From Linnemannia hyalina (taxonomy: Eukaryota; Mortierellomycota; Mortierellomycetes; Mortierellales; Mortierellaceae): a DNA stretch of 64,000 nucleotides. The notes below the pieces were generated by a model. That model was not told the origin of the DNA, did not search any database, and worked only from the letters and a program-made list of their open reading frames with translations. Numbering within the stretch: the stretch's first letter is position 1; each line of letters begins with the position of its first letter. A program made the translations under genes and the position numbers. Location of the stretch: NCBI GenBank assembly GCA_019671135.1, contig JAHRHY010000003.1, forward strand, positions 1,736,001-1,800,000, read 5' to 3'. Of this stretch, positions 25,275 to 37,505 are shown piece after piece.

Positions 25275-26671
25275 TCCTAGCTATCTTCTGAGAAGGGGTC
25301 GAATAGCGCAGAAGTGAAAGTGAGAGCAGAGGAAGAGGAAAGGCTCGGTTAGCCTAACTAACTGATGGCTGACCCTCTGACTGCCTGCAATTGTGACGGT
25401 CCACTCTGAATTGAATAATATGTGACCAATTCGCTTTTTGGGGGTCATACAGGCTGTGTGAAAGAAAAAAGGTTGGTCAGCGGTGGTCGGTACCTTTTGT
25501 TGATGGTCTCGTTCTTCGTTCTTCGTTCTTCTTATATCTTATTCCTTTCGCTTTGGGGAGAGATGAAGGTCGTTGTTGATGGTCGAGGGGAGGGGAAGGT
25601 GTAGCCTCTGCAGGAAACAATCGACAGGCCGTCAGAGGTGGGTGTGGGGGGAAAGGGTCAGAGGGAGGGGAGTAAGTGATGAGAGAGTGAGAATGGAAAG
25701 ATGTGGCGCAGGTTGGAAAGTGAACAAAACGTCAACAAACGAGACTGCTGAATCCACGTGATCATCGCCTCTGCAATTGGTGGCAAAACCCGCTCTCTGG
25801 AAGAACTGGGCCCTTTATTCTCACTTTGCCCATCAACTCCAAGGTCTGCTTTTAACTGCTCTTGGAAGGTGGAAAAAGTGTTTCCTGAGCTATCCATGAA
25901 TGATGATGCACCGTCATGCACTCCTGGATTTCTGCTGGCTTGCTCGCAAAAGTCAATGGCTTCGCATAGTTGAGAACCCCCTTGCTCTTTTCTGTCTCTC
26001 TTTCTCTCTATATATCTCTTTTAGCTCTACATTCTCAGTGTCTCTCTTTTCCCTTTGTCTATGTCTCTCTAATAGCTCTTGCTCTTGGTTTATTTTAGAC
26101 GCGTTACATTTTCTATGCGTACTGTTCACGAAGGCAAAAAAATGACTTCTATCCAACTATCTGCCGACGTGTCCATTGAACAGTCCCAATACAATGCTAC
26201 GCGCTGTGATGGTGTCTTTGTGAAAGAGAAAAAAAGGCGAACAAGGTAAAGACATCTGGCAAAGGCAAAGGCAGAAGCGAAAGGCCAGGGAGACAAGGAA
26301 GAAAAAGGAGGAAGGGGGAGAAGAAGAGCAGGAGTAAGAGGAGGAGGAGGTAGAGAAGAAAGCGTGGGCGGAAGGAGATCCACCCCAAAGCCCAAGCTAG
26401 TGCTCAAAAACCTCGTTATCCTACGCATGCAGCAGCGCACTACATAGCATGGCATGGCATGGTATTTAGCATAGAGCGGCATGGCGTGAACAAGTACACA
26501 AAGCGCAAGCACAACAACAATCAACAATCAACAATCAACAATGGCAATAAACAAAATGTGAGAGCGCGTGTGCAAAGAGATCGAGGGAGAGAGACACACA
26601 AAAAAAAGGAACGACCCCATCCTGACCCTTTTTTGCACCATTTCAAATGCTTGTGCACCTCTTTTTGCGTT

Positions 26672-26729
26672 GCTGTTGTTGTTGTTGTTGTTGTCTGTCT
26701 GTCTATCTGTCTGTCTGTCTGTCTGTCTG
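26672..26729. repeat. (GTT)n followed by (GTCT)n
   Basis: Compound microsatellite in the divergent region. Confidence 0.9.
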
Positions 26730-28017
26730 ATGCATGATGTATGTTGTGTTATGTTGTTGTCGACGTTGATGTTGTTTGCCTTACTTCTTGGGACCTGTGC
26801 AACCCTCTTTTTTTTATTCTTCTATTTCGAAATCCACAATAGACAGCCAGAAAACAAAGCAAAACACAAAGCAACGCACACACACATTCGCGTTTGGTCC
26901 TTCCCTCCTTCGACCTCCACCTCCTCGCCCCTCCTCCTTGCTTCCTTCCCCCAAAAACCACAGCAGTAAGTGTTACTCAATCTATCTATCCCAACGGACA
27001 CTCTTTCATATATATTTTTTTACTGTCAGAAAGAAGAAGGGAAAAGGAAGAAGGAAGCCATATTACCATCTACATTCCAGAGAACGATCCCCTTGCTGTT
27101 CATTATTTTTCTTTATTTTTTTTGGTTCATACAGAATGGAATGGCTGGAATGAGGACGAAATGACAACAAAATGAATCGGACAAAGGGGGTTGATTCCCT
27201 CTGTGGAGAGGAGGAGACGAAAAGAAACACCAGGAAGGACGCAGGGAAGCAAAGGAAAAGATACACGGAGAAGGGAAAGGAGGACAAGGAGAAGCAAAGC
27301 CTGGAAAAGGAACGAAAAAAAACCCCCCAAAACAAGAAGCAAGTGACGAATGGAGTCGCCATGGCGAAAAGTTGCGAAGGAGTCAGTATGTTTTTGTATG
27401 TGGACCCTTTTTGCCTCTTTGTTGTCATGCTACACCGTTTTGTGAGTCGGTGAGCAGTAAGAGAACCAAAAGGTAACAAAAAACAACGGTGCACAGAACA
27501 AAAGGATGAAGAAGTAAAGAACAAAAAAGTCGGGCTTGCCGGTCTACCCTTGGGTTTGCGTATTATTGTCACTGCTATCACTTCAACTAGGAATGCGTAT
27601 GAGGATGAAAGGGGGAAGCAAAAGGGCAGCGAAGGACCAGCGTGCCAAACAGTCAGGTAGGCAAACAATTGACAATTGAATCTTAGTACATTACTCATCG
27701 GCTTGCAACTGAAATACTGATAACTGACAAAGAAGTAAGAAGAGCAGGGATTGGACGACAGAAAACAATCAACGACAACGTTTTTTCTTTGCAACAGAAC
27801 AGAAGCAAGTGATCCATCCTCGTGGATGGATTGCTGTTTTGTTTGTTTATGTGTCTTGTTATACTTTCTTGCTTTGCCTTGGCATACTGTTTTTGTTTTG
27901 TCGTTGGTCTTGTTGTTCTTCTCGTTCTCAGAAGAGAGAGGGAGAGAGAGAGAGAGAGCGGTAGAAGGAGATGGCATCTTTTTTTGTTTTTCTTGCAGGG
28001 CGGATATCCCAGGCCGG

Positions 28018-28041
28018 GTACATACATACATACATACATAC
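28018..28041. repeat. (ATAC)n microsatellite
   Basis: Five to six tetranucleotide units. Confidence 0.85.
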
Positions 28042-29749
28042 CCCCATGTCATAGCACTCTCTAGCTGCGTGCTTGCCTGCTTGTCCGTTTGTTTGTTTTG
28101 CTTTGTTGTGTTTGTCTGTCTGTCTGTTTGTCTATCTGTTGGCTTTGCATCCTCGTTGCCATACCCATACCCAGATCCACATCCGCCTTGCTTTGTTCGT
28201 AAGTCAATCAGTCATCCAGCTTGTGAGTTTATCAATCAAGACAACAACTGATAAAATCATAAAATCGGAGTATGTCCACTGAAACCTGCCCTGAAAAGAA
28301 AAAAAAATCTGGTTTTTTTTTCCCTCGTCCTCCTTCCTCCGTCTTCCTCTGTTTCTTCTTCTTCTTCTTCTTCCTCCCTTTTCCCTTCTTTCTTCTTTCC
28401 TTCCTTCCTTCTTTCTCTCTCTCCATTCCGCCCTCCACTCTCCACTTCCCACCTTCTCTTCCCTCACCTTCCTCCTCTTCCTCCTCATTCCTCTCTCTCT
28501 TTCCCCTCCACCTACTCAGCCTTTACATTCATTCATACTCCTTTCCCTTCCCTTCACGGGTTCATTCCTTCGTTCCTGAAAACACAAACACAAACAAAAC
28601 AAGCTCCAACAACGTGCGTATTTTCTCCTTCTCTCTGTCCCACCACCAAAACACCACCGCCACACCCACCAGGTGCCGCTACTCTTTTTTATTTTTTATT
28701 GAGCCTTTTCTTCTTCTTTCTATTATACTTCCTCAATTCAAACAAGCTCTTTCCCTTTCTGCTTTCTCTCCCTTTTACTCTGTTCCGTTTCCTCTTTGTT
28801 ACTTTGATACAAGTCTCAGCTTTGATCCGTCGTTTCTTATTCGTGGTTGCAGTCAGTCGCGTATTATTTCTCTTCTTCTTTCTTCGTGTGTTTCGTGAGT
28901 ACGTCTGTCTCTCTCTTCTTTCAATTCTCACTGGGGTCGTTTACATCATCATCACAACTTACGAAAAAAAAAAAAAAAGTTTGTTTATTTATTTATTTGG
29001 ATTTCCATACATACTTCAACGGCCACGAGGCACGAACAATCCATCCCATCCAACCAACCCAACCCAATCAGCCAACCAGCCAAAGTCAACAAAAAGACTC
29101 AACCCAACCGTCCTGTGCTCCCCCTTCCTTTGTCTCCTTCCTCTTGCTACTGCCTTTCTTATTTTTTTCGCTCTTTCTCTTTTTCTTTCTCTTTCTCTCT
29201 TTTCTTCCCCCCTCCCTCGCTTTGCCCTTTCATTCTCTTTCCTGTCCAAACAAAACCGTCCTCATACTTACTCGCTTCTCTCCTCTCCTCTCCTTCTCCT
29301 TCTCGCTCTCGCTCTCACTCACTCACACTCTCTCTCCTACCCCAATCCATCCTCTCTCCCACATACACACACATATCACATCACACATCCGCTTTCGTCG
29401 ACTGCTGGCGATATAGGGCTTTTGCTGAATACCCCGTCGGATCCTTTCTTACACTTGAACCCCGCAGAATACCAGACGCATCAATCTCTTTCTCCTCCTC
29501 TTCTTCTCTCTCTCTCCTTCCTTCTCTCCTTCCTTCTCTCTTTCCCTCTCTTTCTTTCTCTCTCTCCTTCCTTCTCACACACACATACACACACACAGAC
29601 GCACCCCACAGACACAACCCTTCCCGCTCCCTCTCGCCAGGACTTTCGCCCAAAAAATTAACAACGATATCCACACACCACAAATCGCCCAATCCATCTC
29701 AACAACAAACAATAACAACAAAATCACCATTGCGATAGAAAGGAGAAAC

Positions 29750-32700
29750 ATGTTTGCTTCTTCAACCACGACGCAGTCGCCTATCCACAGGTCGCTGCCC
29801 CAGGCATACGCAGAGATCCTGAACGATCTCAACCAAAAGGTGATCTCAGCCCAGCCCCAGGATGTCCTCCAGTTCTGCGCCAACTATTTCAACCAGAAAC
29901 TCGAGGAACAGCGCATTCGATTTCTTGTGCAAGGTAAGCCCACTTTTTTTATTGCGTCCTTTCCGCTCCCCTCCCCTCCAAAATCAATTACCAGGCGAAA
30001 AGTAGAAATGGCGAGAGTTCAATGAGGTAGCTTGTCTTGCGTGTATGTGTGTGTGTGTGTGTTTTTGAAGACCGATGATGAGGTTTGGTGTGAGAAATAT
30101 AACAACGGATTGTACCTCTTTTTGTTTTTGCCTCGTTTATTTAATTTTATGGCGATGGGAGATACCGGTCTTGGAAGAATCGATAGGATGGGTTGGATCG
30201 GATGGATTGGACGTACACCGTATGACAAGGGTATAGGGAGTACCAACAAGGCAAAAAGGAAGAAAAGGAAAAAAAAAAATGAGCAGAGCATGGACAAACG
30301 ACAGCATTGCATGGCTATCACGTTTGTGGGTAACAAACGGTGCCTGGCTATCGCAAGAGCAGGGTCATTTTCCTTTTGTCTATTGTCTCTTTTTTTTTCC
30401 TTTGTCGTCAGTTGTGCAGTGCATGGTCCAACCCATTTGGGATGGATGCCACATGTCGGCCACGCCTGTGTCGCCATACGTGTGTTCTCTGCCTGCGTCC
30501 GTTTTTCTTTTTTCCTCGCTTGTTTGGTCCCGAGGTCTGTTATTTTATGAGCTGCCATTGGTGTTTTTTTCCCTGCTGTTTGATTTTCTCTATCGCTCTC
30601 CCTTGCTCTCTCTGGTGTGATATTAGGCAAGAGAGGGACAGGCGTGTATGTGTTGCGAGGGTTTGCCTGCTGGGCTTTAACAGAGAGGAGAGTGCGATGA
30701 CATGCTTGTGTCCCCGAAGCCATATGCTGCCAACGATTTGCCGCTTGCCACATGGAAGAAAGGAAAGACCGACCCACAAAAACGTGGTGAAAGTTTTTAT
30801 GTTTATTTTTATTAATGGCTTTTGGGGGTACCATCGAGGGCATGCCTCACCCAACATGTTAGACCCAAACAAATATATGAGCTGAGTGGGATTGAGCTGG
30901 ACCAACATCAGAGCTGAGCTCAACGCTTTTTTTCTTCTTCTTTTCTTTTCATGGCTCTCATGTTGGTTTTGCTTTCATTTCCTTTTTTTTTTCTTATGTG
31001 TAATCGTTATTTGTGTCTCTTTTTCCGGTCAGCCTGGCTGGCGGGCTAAGAGAACGAAATTAGGGAAAGAAAATGAGAGGGGAAGAGGAACAAGGCAGGC
31101 TAATCTGGACTGAAGGCAGGAAAAAAAAGAGAAAAAGAAAATTACAACGAGAGTGGGTGAGGAGGGGAAGGAGAAGGGATGGAACGGACTTGAAGTTCTA
31201 TATTTACTTACATGCGCATACATACTTACATACTACATACAATACAACCATGCCACCGACTGACCTTTATACTTTTACCTTATACATCTACATCTGCCGT
31301 CGACTCCCGCCTCTCCGTCGTGTGTTACTACCTTTGCAACGAACTCTGTCTTCCTTCAATCGACGACATGGACGATGACATAACCTCTGCCCCACCTTGA
31401 ATAACTATGGATCGATTCAAGCCCGCAACACTCAGCAGCCCAACCGAGAAATTCCCCAGTTCCTGCCTGCCTTGATTCCCCCAACCTTGTCCATCTCGTC
31501 TCCTAAAATTATCCATACCTCCACTCCTGCTGCTTCCAGCCCCGATCACTCGATGGAGAGTGACTCGGACAGCGACTCGGACGATGAGGACGACGAAGCC
31601 CTCGAGGACCCTAGCCCTCTTCTCTCGATGCCCGCCAACTACATGCGTGGACGTCGCACCTCTGTCAGTGCCGAGAGCATGGTCCCCAGTCACCAAAACT
31701 ATGTCAAGACCGTGATCTCCAAGACCCCCGAGCAGCGCAAGCGGATCGAGGTCTCGATCGCCAGCAACTTTTTGTTCAAGAACTTGGATGAAGACCAGCA
31801 TGAGGACGTTGTCAACGCGATGGCGGAGAAGAGATTCAGGAGCCGGGAGAACGTCATCGAGCAAGGTGCTGTCGGTGATTACTTTTACGTTGTCGAGACT
31901 GGATCGTTGGATGTCTTTGTCGCCAAGAATGGCAACCCTGCCGAGAAGGTGTTTGAGTATGGACCTGGCGGTAGCTTTGGAGAGTTGGCCCTGATGTACA
32001 ATGGACCTCGTGCTGCGACTGTGACGGCAACCTCGGACGTTGTTCTCTGGGCCCTGGACAGGATTACGTTCCGCAGGATCTTGATGGAGAATACATCGCG
32101 CAAGAGACGCATGTATGAGGCCTTTTTGGAGACGGTTCCCTTGCTTGTCTCGTTGGAGCCCTATGAGCGTCACAAGATTGCTGATGCTCTCGAATCTGTC
32201 TACTTTGACGATGGCCAGCCCGTGGTTCGTCAGGGCGATCAGGGTGACAACTTTTTCATTATCGAGTCGGGCGAAGCCACAGTGACCAAGTACAACGAGA
32301 AGGGTGAAGAATTCCCCATGCCTGGATTGGGACCCGGTCAATACTTTGGAGGTATGTATTGGTTCTTCTAAACCACGTTTTTTTTGTTGGTTTTTTACTG
32401 CGATTAAGATGCATATGCAGTATGATGACGCCCATGCCTAACCATGCATCACATCTTTTTTTCCTCTCTGTTTCTGCCTCTCTCTCTCTCTCTCTCTTAC
32501 CATAGAATTGGCCCTGTTGAACGACATGCCACGTGCCGCAACGATCAAAGCCCAAGGCAGGCTAAAGTGCGCCACGTTGGGCAAGCGTGCTTTTGTCCGG
32601 TTATTGGGACCTGTCGTCGAGATTATCAAGCGCAACAGCGTCAACTACCAAACGATTGAGGAGCAGATTCAGCAACACCAGCAACAACTGGTCCCTGTCT

Positions 32701-32837
32701 CGTCTGCGCCCCCCTCCTCGAACGCCTCCCCTGCATCGACCTCTCCCGCATTAGCCTCGGCACCAACGCCAATTCTTTCATCGGCGTCGCCCATCCTTGC
32801 ACCAGCGCCACCGCAGGTCGAGTTGAACCACGTCTAG
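29750..32837 (+). CDS. cAMP-dependent protein kinase regulatory subunit
   Basis: Inhibitory subunit of PKA that releases the catalytic subunits on cAMP binding. Three exons (29750-29933, 31422-32351, 32506-32837), 481 residues. Exon 1 encodes the dimerisation/docking domain ([30 protein letters not shown]). Exon 2 has an acidic linker, the inhibitor site GRRTSVSAE (RRTSV type, Ser142, phosphorylatable) and cyclic-nucleotide domain A with the phosphate-binding cassette [16 protein letters not shown]. Domain B has its cassette split by the last intron, [16 protein letters not shown]. The C-terminal Pro/Ala/Ser tail of about 70 residues is longer than usual. The first intron is 1,488 nt; the acceptor TTCAAG at 31421 is the earliest that keeps frame. 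Orthologue of yeast BCY1 and filamentous-fungal pkaR. Confidence 0.95.
29934..31421 (+). other. 1,488-nt first intron of the PKA regulatory subunit gene
   Basis: By far the longest intron in the window. It separates the docking-domain exon from the rest of the protein. It contains a TG run near 30045-30062 and homopolymer T tracts. No coding exon, tRNA or other gene is recognisable on either strand. An internal promoter or non-coding RNA is possible but unsupported. Confidence 0.7.
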
Positions 32838-33361
32838 ACACATGTTCGCCTTATCATTTTCTTTTCTTACTATCAGCACATCCTTCATATCTTTTATTTT
32901 TCATTGCACTTTTTCTTCTTTTCTTCTCCAGCACTACCCACTTACCCAATACCATACAAAACGAATTGAGAGGGGAAGGGTGCTCAACCCATCCATCCCT
33001 TTTGATCGCTTCATTCCATCAAGATTTTTTTCTACAACATATACATTTTCTTTTCATAACATGCAACAATAGCAAACATAACAAAAAAACTATTACCCGT
33101 TCCCACAAAAAAAAAGCAAAAAAGAACAAGCACAAAACCATTACAAAAAAAAGAGACAGGCATCCATACATATCCCCCAAAAGTAGCCATAGCTTTGCAT
33201 TCCTTTCGAGCAACACAAAATAATACCGACGAATACTTTGAAAACAATTGAAGAGTTATTTTTCGTTTTTAATGAGGAGAGGAGGGGGGTCGTGTCTACT
33301 TCATTCTTGCTTGTTACATACAAAGAGTGGGAAGGGGGAAAGTGGATTGCGACACGCACAT
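32838..33361. other. Convergent 3' region between the PKA regulatory subunit and ATP17
   Basis: AT- and A-rich 3' flanks; A runs around 33085-33155. No gene is seen. Confidence 0.55.
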
Positions 33362-34616
33362 TTAGTGGTGGGCAACGTTCTTGTGGTGCTCTATTTTGAC
33401 ACGATTTTGGCAAGTGGGTAAAAAAGTGGAACGGGATGGATAGAAGAGTTAGTGTCTTGGTCTTGCCCTTGCCTTTTGTTTTCGAAACGTGCATGCATCG
33501 CATCGATACTGTCGAGCGATGTCTTCGCAATGGATGCGTGAGTATGGTATCATCTGAATAATCTATGATCATCTGATCATCGGATATCGACATCGACATC
33601 GACATCGACATGAACACGCCAACTCAGTGTATACACATGTCTACATTATATCCTCGTTGTTTGCATAGAAAAACAGATACACATGGAACCATAGTACACC
33701 TATAACCAATATAAGGAACAAGAGACTTACTCAAGTGGAAGTGGTAGTCGATGGTGTAGGAGAGGGCAAAGACGGCGGCGATGGTCTGGAAGACGGGGGT
33801 CATGTCCGAGTTCTTGCCGTCAAAGTGGCGAGCCTGGTAGCCGGAGGAGCGGGCAGCAGGGGCGGGGCCGTTGGGAAGACCCTTGTAGAAGTTGACGACC
33901 TTGGCCATCTGTTGTTGTTGTTTTTTGTATCAAGTTGTTGGTGATATTTAGCGAGTGGTGGGGGTAATGGTGGTTGTGGAATAGCATCCATGATAGGTAT
34001 CATCGCATTTGATATCGTTATCGAGTTGGCGTGTTGGTTTGTTGGAAGTAGTTGAAGAGTTGTTGTGGTATTCAGATGCAGGTGGTTGGTATGGTGCATT
34101 TGATAGGTCGTGGCAATAGTTTGACAGGTTGACGAGACGCGCATGATGAGGTTGCGATATAGAAGTCATAGGAGAGAGAAAGAGAGTAGGCAATGGTTAG
34201 CAATTGAAGGTGATAGCAGCGAAGATATACAACATGAATAGGTTATGGTTCCTGAAGATGTGGGTAGTGACACTTACGCGAGCGGCATCCTTGGGTGAGC
34301 CAATAGCCTTGGTGGAGCCAATGGTGGGGGGGATGGCGGCCTATTTTATCGATGGAGATAAGGTAGTTGAAGTGGTTAGGATCAGTTGTCATCGAGGGTG
34401 GGTTGGATTGATGACGCTTGGTTCCTGAACATAGTATAGACAAGTCTTCAACGAGGCTGATGTGAGGTGGCAGTGATTGGTTGTGTGATGTCGCCTCGAT
34501 TGTGTGTTGTTGTCCCAAGTCGTCGTCGTTGTTGTTGTAGGATGAAGTCTTAGATGTAGGGAAAAGAAACGTACTCTGGTGGAGTAGGCGCGACGGGCAA
34601 CGGTTCCGAAGTTCAT
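33362..34616 (-). CDS. ATP17: Mitochondrial ATP synthase subunit f
   Basis: Small membrane subunit of the F0 sector of mitochondrial ATP synthase. Four small exons (34616-34575, 34340-34278, 33908-33731, 33390-33362) give 103 residues. The N-terminus MNFGTVARRAYSTR is a short mitochondrial targeting sequence. It is followed by AAIPPTIGSTKAIG, VVNFYKGLPNGPAP, a single hydrophobic segment (FQTIAAVFALSYTIDY) and the C-terminal HFHLKHHKNVAHH; the last exon of 29 nt supplies the conserved KHHKN tail. The third intron carries a short GACATC repeat near 33588-33611. A promoter motif GGTACCTGAAAA lies at 34844 and GGTACTGTAC at 34906. Confidence 0.93.
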
Positions 34617-36460
34617 GGTGATGAAGGTTGTGTTGGTTGAGTGGAGAAGGGATGAAGTGGATGATTCGGGTGTAGTCGCATTCCAACTGATCGTCGCAGG
34701 CCCGTATTTTCGGTGGCTTTGCTTCGCTTTCTCGTTTTTCGTCCCTCATTGTCGGACGAGTCTAACTCTTGCGATGATAGAAGTAATCTTAGCGTCACCG
34801 TCTTTAGACCAATCGCAAGTGTTTCGGCAGAAGTGATGGTCCCGGTACCTGAAAATCGAATATCAGTCGGGTCTTGGATGAGAGAAAAAATAGCTTCTTG
34901 GATCAGGTACTGTACAGGGTCCACTCCCCTGGACTACGCGTGTGGCGGTGACTCTGGTTCCTCTTCCTTCTCTTTCACTAACATGAACAAAATACTCCGC
35001 GGAATCTATCCTACTAAAGACTCCCCCGGCTCATTTTGAGACCCCTGACGCTTTTTGCAACTCCACGACACCTGGAATGTTCTCGACTCTCTCAATACAC
35101 ATACAAGGACAGCTGGGCAAAAAAAAAAAACAAGAGACAGGAACAACGTAGGGATGGGGTCCTTTACTACGCCAAGCGAACACATAGAACTGCCTCAGCA
35201 GAAAACAGGGTGCAAGACAATGAGACAAACACACAACACGCCAGTCCCCCTCTCTTTCGTCCTCCGCAAGTAAAGTGGCATAGACCGTTATGAGTAACTA
35301 CGTGCAGGCAAGTATTACCTTTTCATTGGCGATATATCTTTTGCTTTGTGTGTGTGTCACTCACCCATCTCAACTTGCAAGAAAAAAAAAAGTGGCTCAG
35401 AAGACACGATATGCAAGGGCAAAGCTAGTTAGCGATATTTCTACTCTAGTACAAAAACATTGGTCAGCTTAACAGGGTCCATTCTCTCGATGGAGGTGAG
35501 ACTTAAAAAAAAAGGGGGGGCGGGTGATGGTGTCTGAAGTACTAGCCCTGAACCGTTAACACCATTCCTTATTGTAATAACAAAAGGCGGGAGGTTTCGA
35601 AGCACTGGCCTTGCTGACCTGGCCCGTTAACAGCTCTTCTTTCTATTGACTCTTGTGTAACAAGGACTGTAAGAATGGTTAGAGACAAGAAAGCAGGAGT
35701 GACGGCTACAAGGCATTTGGTTTTGAACAGAGACGGACGGATGGATCCACGTCGTTCGCTTTTATCGAAAAGGCATCTGGAACAGGGGTGAGCAATTGGA
35801 AGGGCGCGCGCTGTGAGCTTCGGAGGTTTATAAGCATGCATTGAACAAGGCATGAAAACATGGGAACAAGGCAACAACGGGTGAGACGTGGAGAGCCTCC
35901 GAGATATACGAGTGCGTGGAGGACGTTGAGAACTTTGTAGAGGGTGGAGCGCAGAGTGGTACATGGGACACAAAGTAGTAGGCTACATGGGACATAGAGA
36001 AAAACACATATCATCTGAGTGATTAGCATTCGACTGGCAAAGTGTGAACATGCAACAGAATGAACAAGAGAACATAGGACAAACAAATACACGACAGCAG
36101 AGAATCAATGGCAGACGAGGGAGATTATGTTTTGAATAGGTTATCAAGAGAGGTCGTTACGTTTTTGTATTTACAAGGTTGTTTGAAGTGGTTTGTCAAC
36201 TAGTACTAAACTACTTCTAATCTATGGTCGGTTTGGGTATGCACAGCAAATGAAATGAAGAGATGGGGTATATGTACAGATAAATGGTTGCAGGCAGAAA
36301 AAAGAGAAAGATCATGAAAAAGACAATGTGCGTTAAAAGAAATGACTAAAAGCAACAAACATAGCAGAAGCGGATCGAAGAAAATAATAAAGGGGTATTG
36401 GTTGGATGAGGAGATGTGTACAAGATGAAGGATAGCAAAGAAGAGTCGGATGTTGGTTGT
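34617..36460. other. ATP17 promoter and RGS gene 3' region
   Basis: 1.8 kb without a recognisable gene. The GTAC-type motifs at 34842-34919 lie 226-303 bases upstream of ATP17. A minus-strand open frame at 35706-36092 is hydrophobic and Cys-rich without family likeness and is probably part of the RGS transcript or spacer. Confidence 0.45.
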
Positions 36461-37505
36461 TTAGGGGTTTCGCTTCAACATCTTGGAGACGAGTTTGAAA
36501 TGGTGTTTTGCTTTGTTGCGCCAAGATCCACTCGAGCCATCGCTATGGCTGTCTTGCTGAGTAGAAGACGAGGACGTAGACTGGGAGGAACCGGCGTTGG
36601 AAGCTCTCTTGGCAGCAATGGTTTCAAGGAACATAGGGTAGCTGGAGCACTTCATCAAATCCATGATAGACTCACGGGCCTGCTCGAGGACCTGGGGGTG
36701 GTAATCACCTTCGGCCACAGACCTCAAGAGACGGCAGCGGACAGCGTCAGAGAGGTTGAGCTCGTGGGGGCTGCTGGGGAGGACAAATGTCTCCAGAATG
36801 GCGCGCATCTTGCTCTGCAGGTCAGAGAAGGCGCGAGATTGGGACTGGTTGAGATGGTGGGCGGTATCGCTGTGGAGGGTGAACATGGGCGCAGAGGACT
36901 GGACTGATTGGAACAGAGACTGGGCGCACAACTGCGGGAGAAAAAGAGAGAAATGAAAAAATACAGCGTTAATATCACTTGTTGGTAGTAAAGAGGGGGA
37001 AATCTGAGAGCATGCATGCTGCAAGGTGAGGTGAAGTTGGGAGGGGGGTGTGGTGACGGGAAGAAAGGAGGGGGAAGATGTAGAAATGAACTGGGGCAAG
37101 GGTTGGGAGAAAGTCGAAAAGATAGATGAGGTTATTTACCTTGTATTGGCGAGAAGCGAGCCAGAAGGCCAAGTTCTCGTAACAGAACTGAGACTGGAGG
37201 AAGGCGCCAAAGCTATCGAGGGTGTATTGACCGCGTCCTTGATTGACAAGGATTTGGTGGAGGGAGGGGCGGTTCACGAGCGAGTCGTCATCGTCGTCGT
37301 CGTTTTCTGAAGAAGAGGAAGAGGAGTGGTGGGATTGACGAGAGGCGAAGCTGGAGACTGAGCGGCGCTGCTTGTGTTGTTTTGAGGAAGGGGCAAAGTA
37401 TGAGGGGACGGTGGGTGCGGCGGGGGAGTCGATAAAGAGGGTTGATTGTTGGTGCATTGTGGGTCCTTGGTTGAAAGTGTGAGAGAGGGAGACTGTTGTT
37501 GGCAT
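36461..37505 (-). CDS. RGS-domain protein (regulator of G-protein signalling)
   Basis: Two exons, 37505-37140 and 36931-36461, giving 278 residues. The start at 37505 (MPTTVSLSHTF) is the first ATG before ordinary coding text; an internal Met follows 17 residues later. The N-terminal region is Ser-rich with SSSSSSENDDDDDD. The RGS fold begins at SLHQILVNQGRGQYTLDSF, with the core helix FLQSQFCYENLAFWLASRQYK just before the intron and the remaining helices in exon 2 (FSDLQSKMRAILETFV, LSDAVRCRLL, FLETIAAKRA). The C-terminus is Ser-rich, then basic (NKAKHHFKLVSKMLKR). RGS proteins accelerate GTP hydrolysis by G-alpha subunits and would act here upstream of cAMP/PKA signalling. Confidence 0.88.

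Larger units (their letters stand above)
24816..29749. promoter_or_regulatory. 4.9 kb divergent regulatory region between the forkhead gene and the PKA regulatory subunit
   Basis: No gene is recognised. It contains simple repeats (GTT at 25224-25274, GTT/GTCT at 26672-26729, ATAC at 28018-28041) and long pyrimidine-rich tracts at 28315-28560 and 29110-29640 leading to the PKA gene. The last 100 bases are C/A-rich, like a 5' leader. Short open frames on both strands are composition artefacts. Confidence 0.45.

Noticed and set aside
27063..28052. 329-codon minus-strand frame in the divergent region
   Set aside because: Low-complexity Ser/Phe/Lys text spanning microsatellites; no recognised motif.
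30019..30843. 274-codon minus-strand frame inside the PKA regulatory subunit intron
   Set aside because: No hydrophobic, catalytic or family pattern, no splice support, and it lies within a spliced intron.
33588..33611. GACATC tandem units considered as a CRISPR-like or regulatory repeat
   Set aside because: Only four short units inside an intron; a simple sequence repeat. No CRISPR array exists in the window.
35706..36092. 128-codon Cys-rich minus-strand frame
   Set aside because: No recognisable fold; probably within the RGS gene 3' region or spacer.
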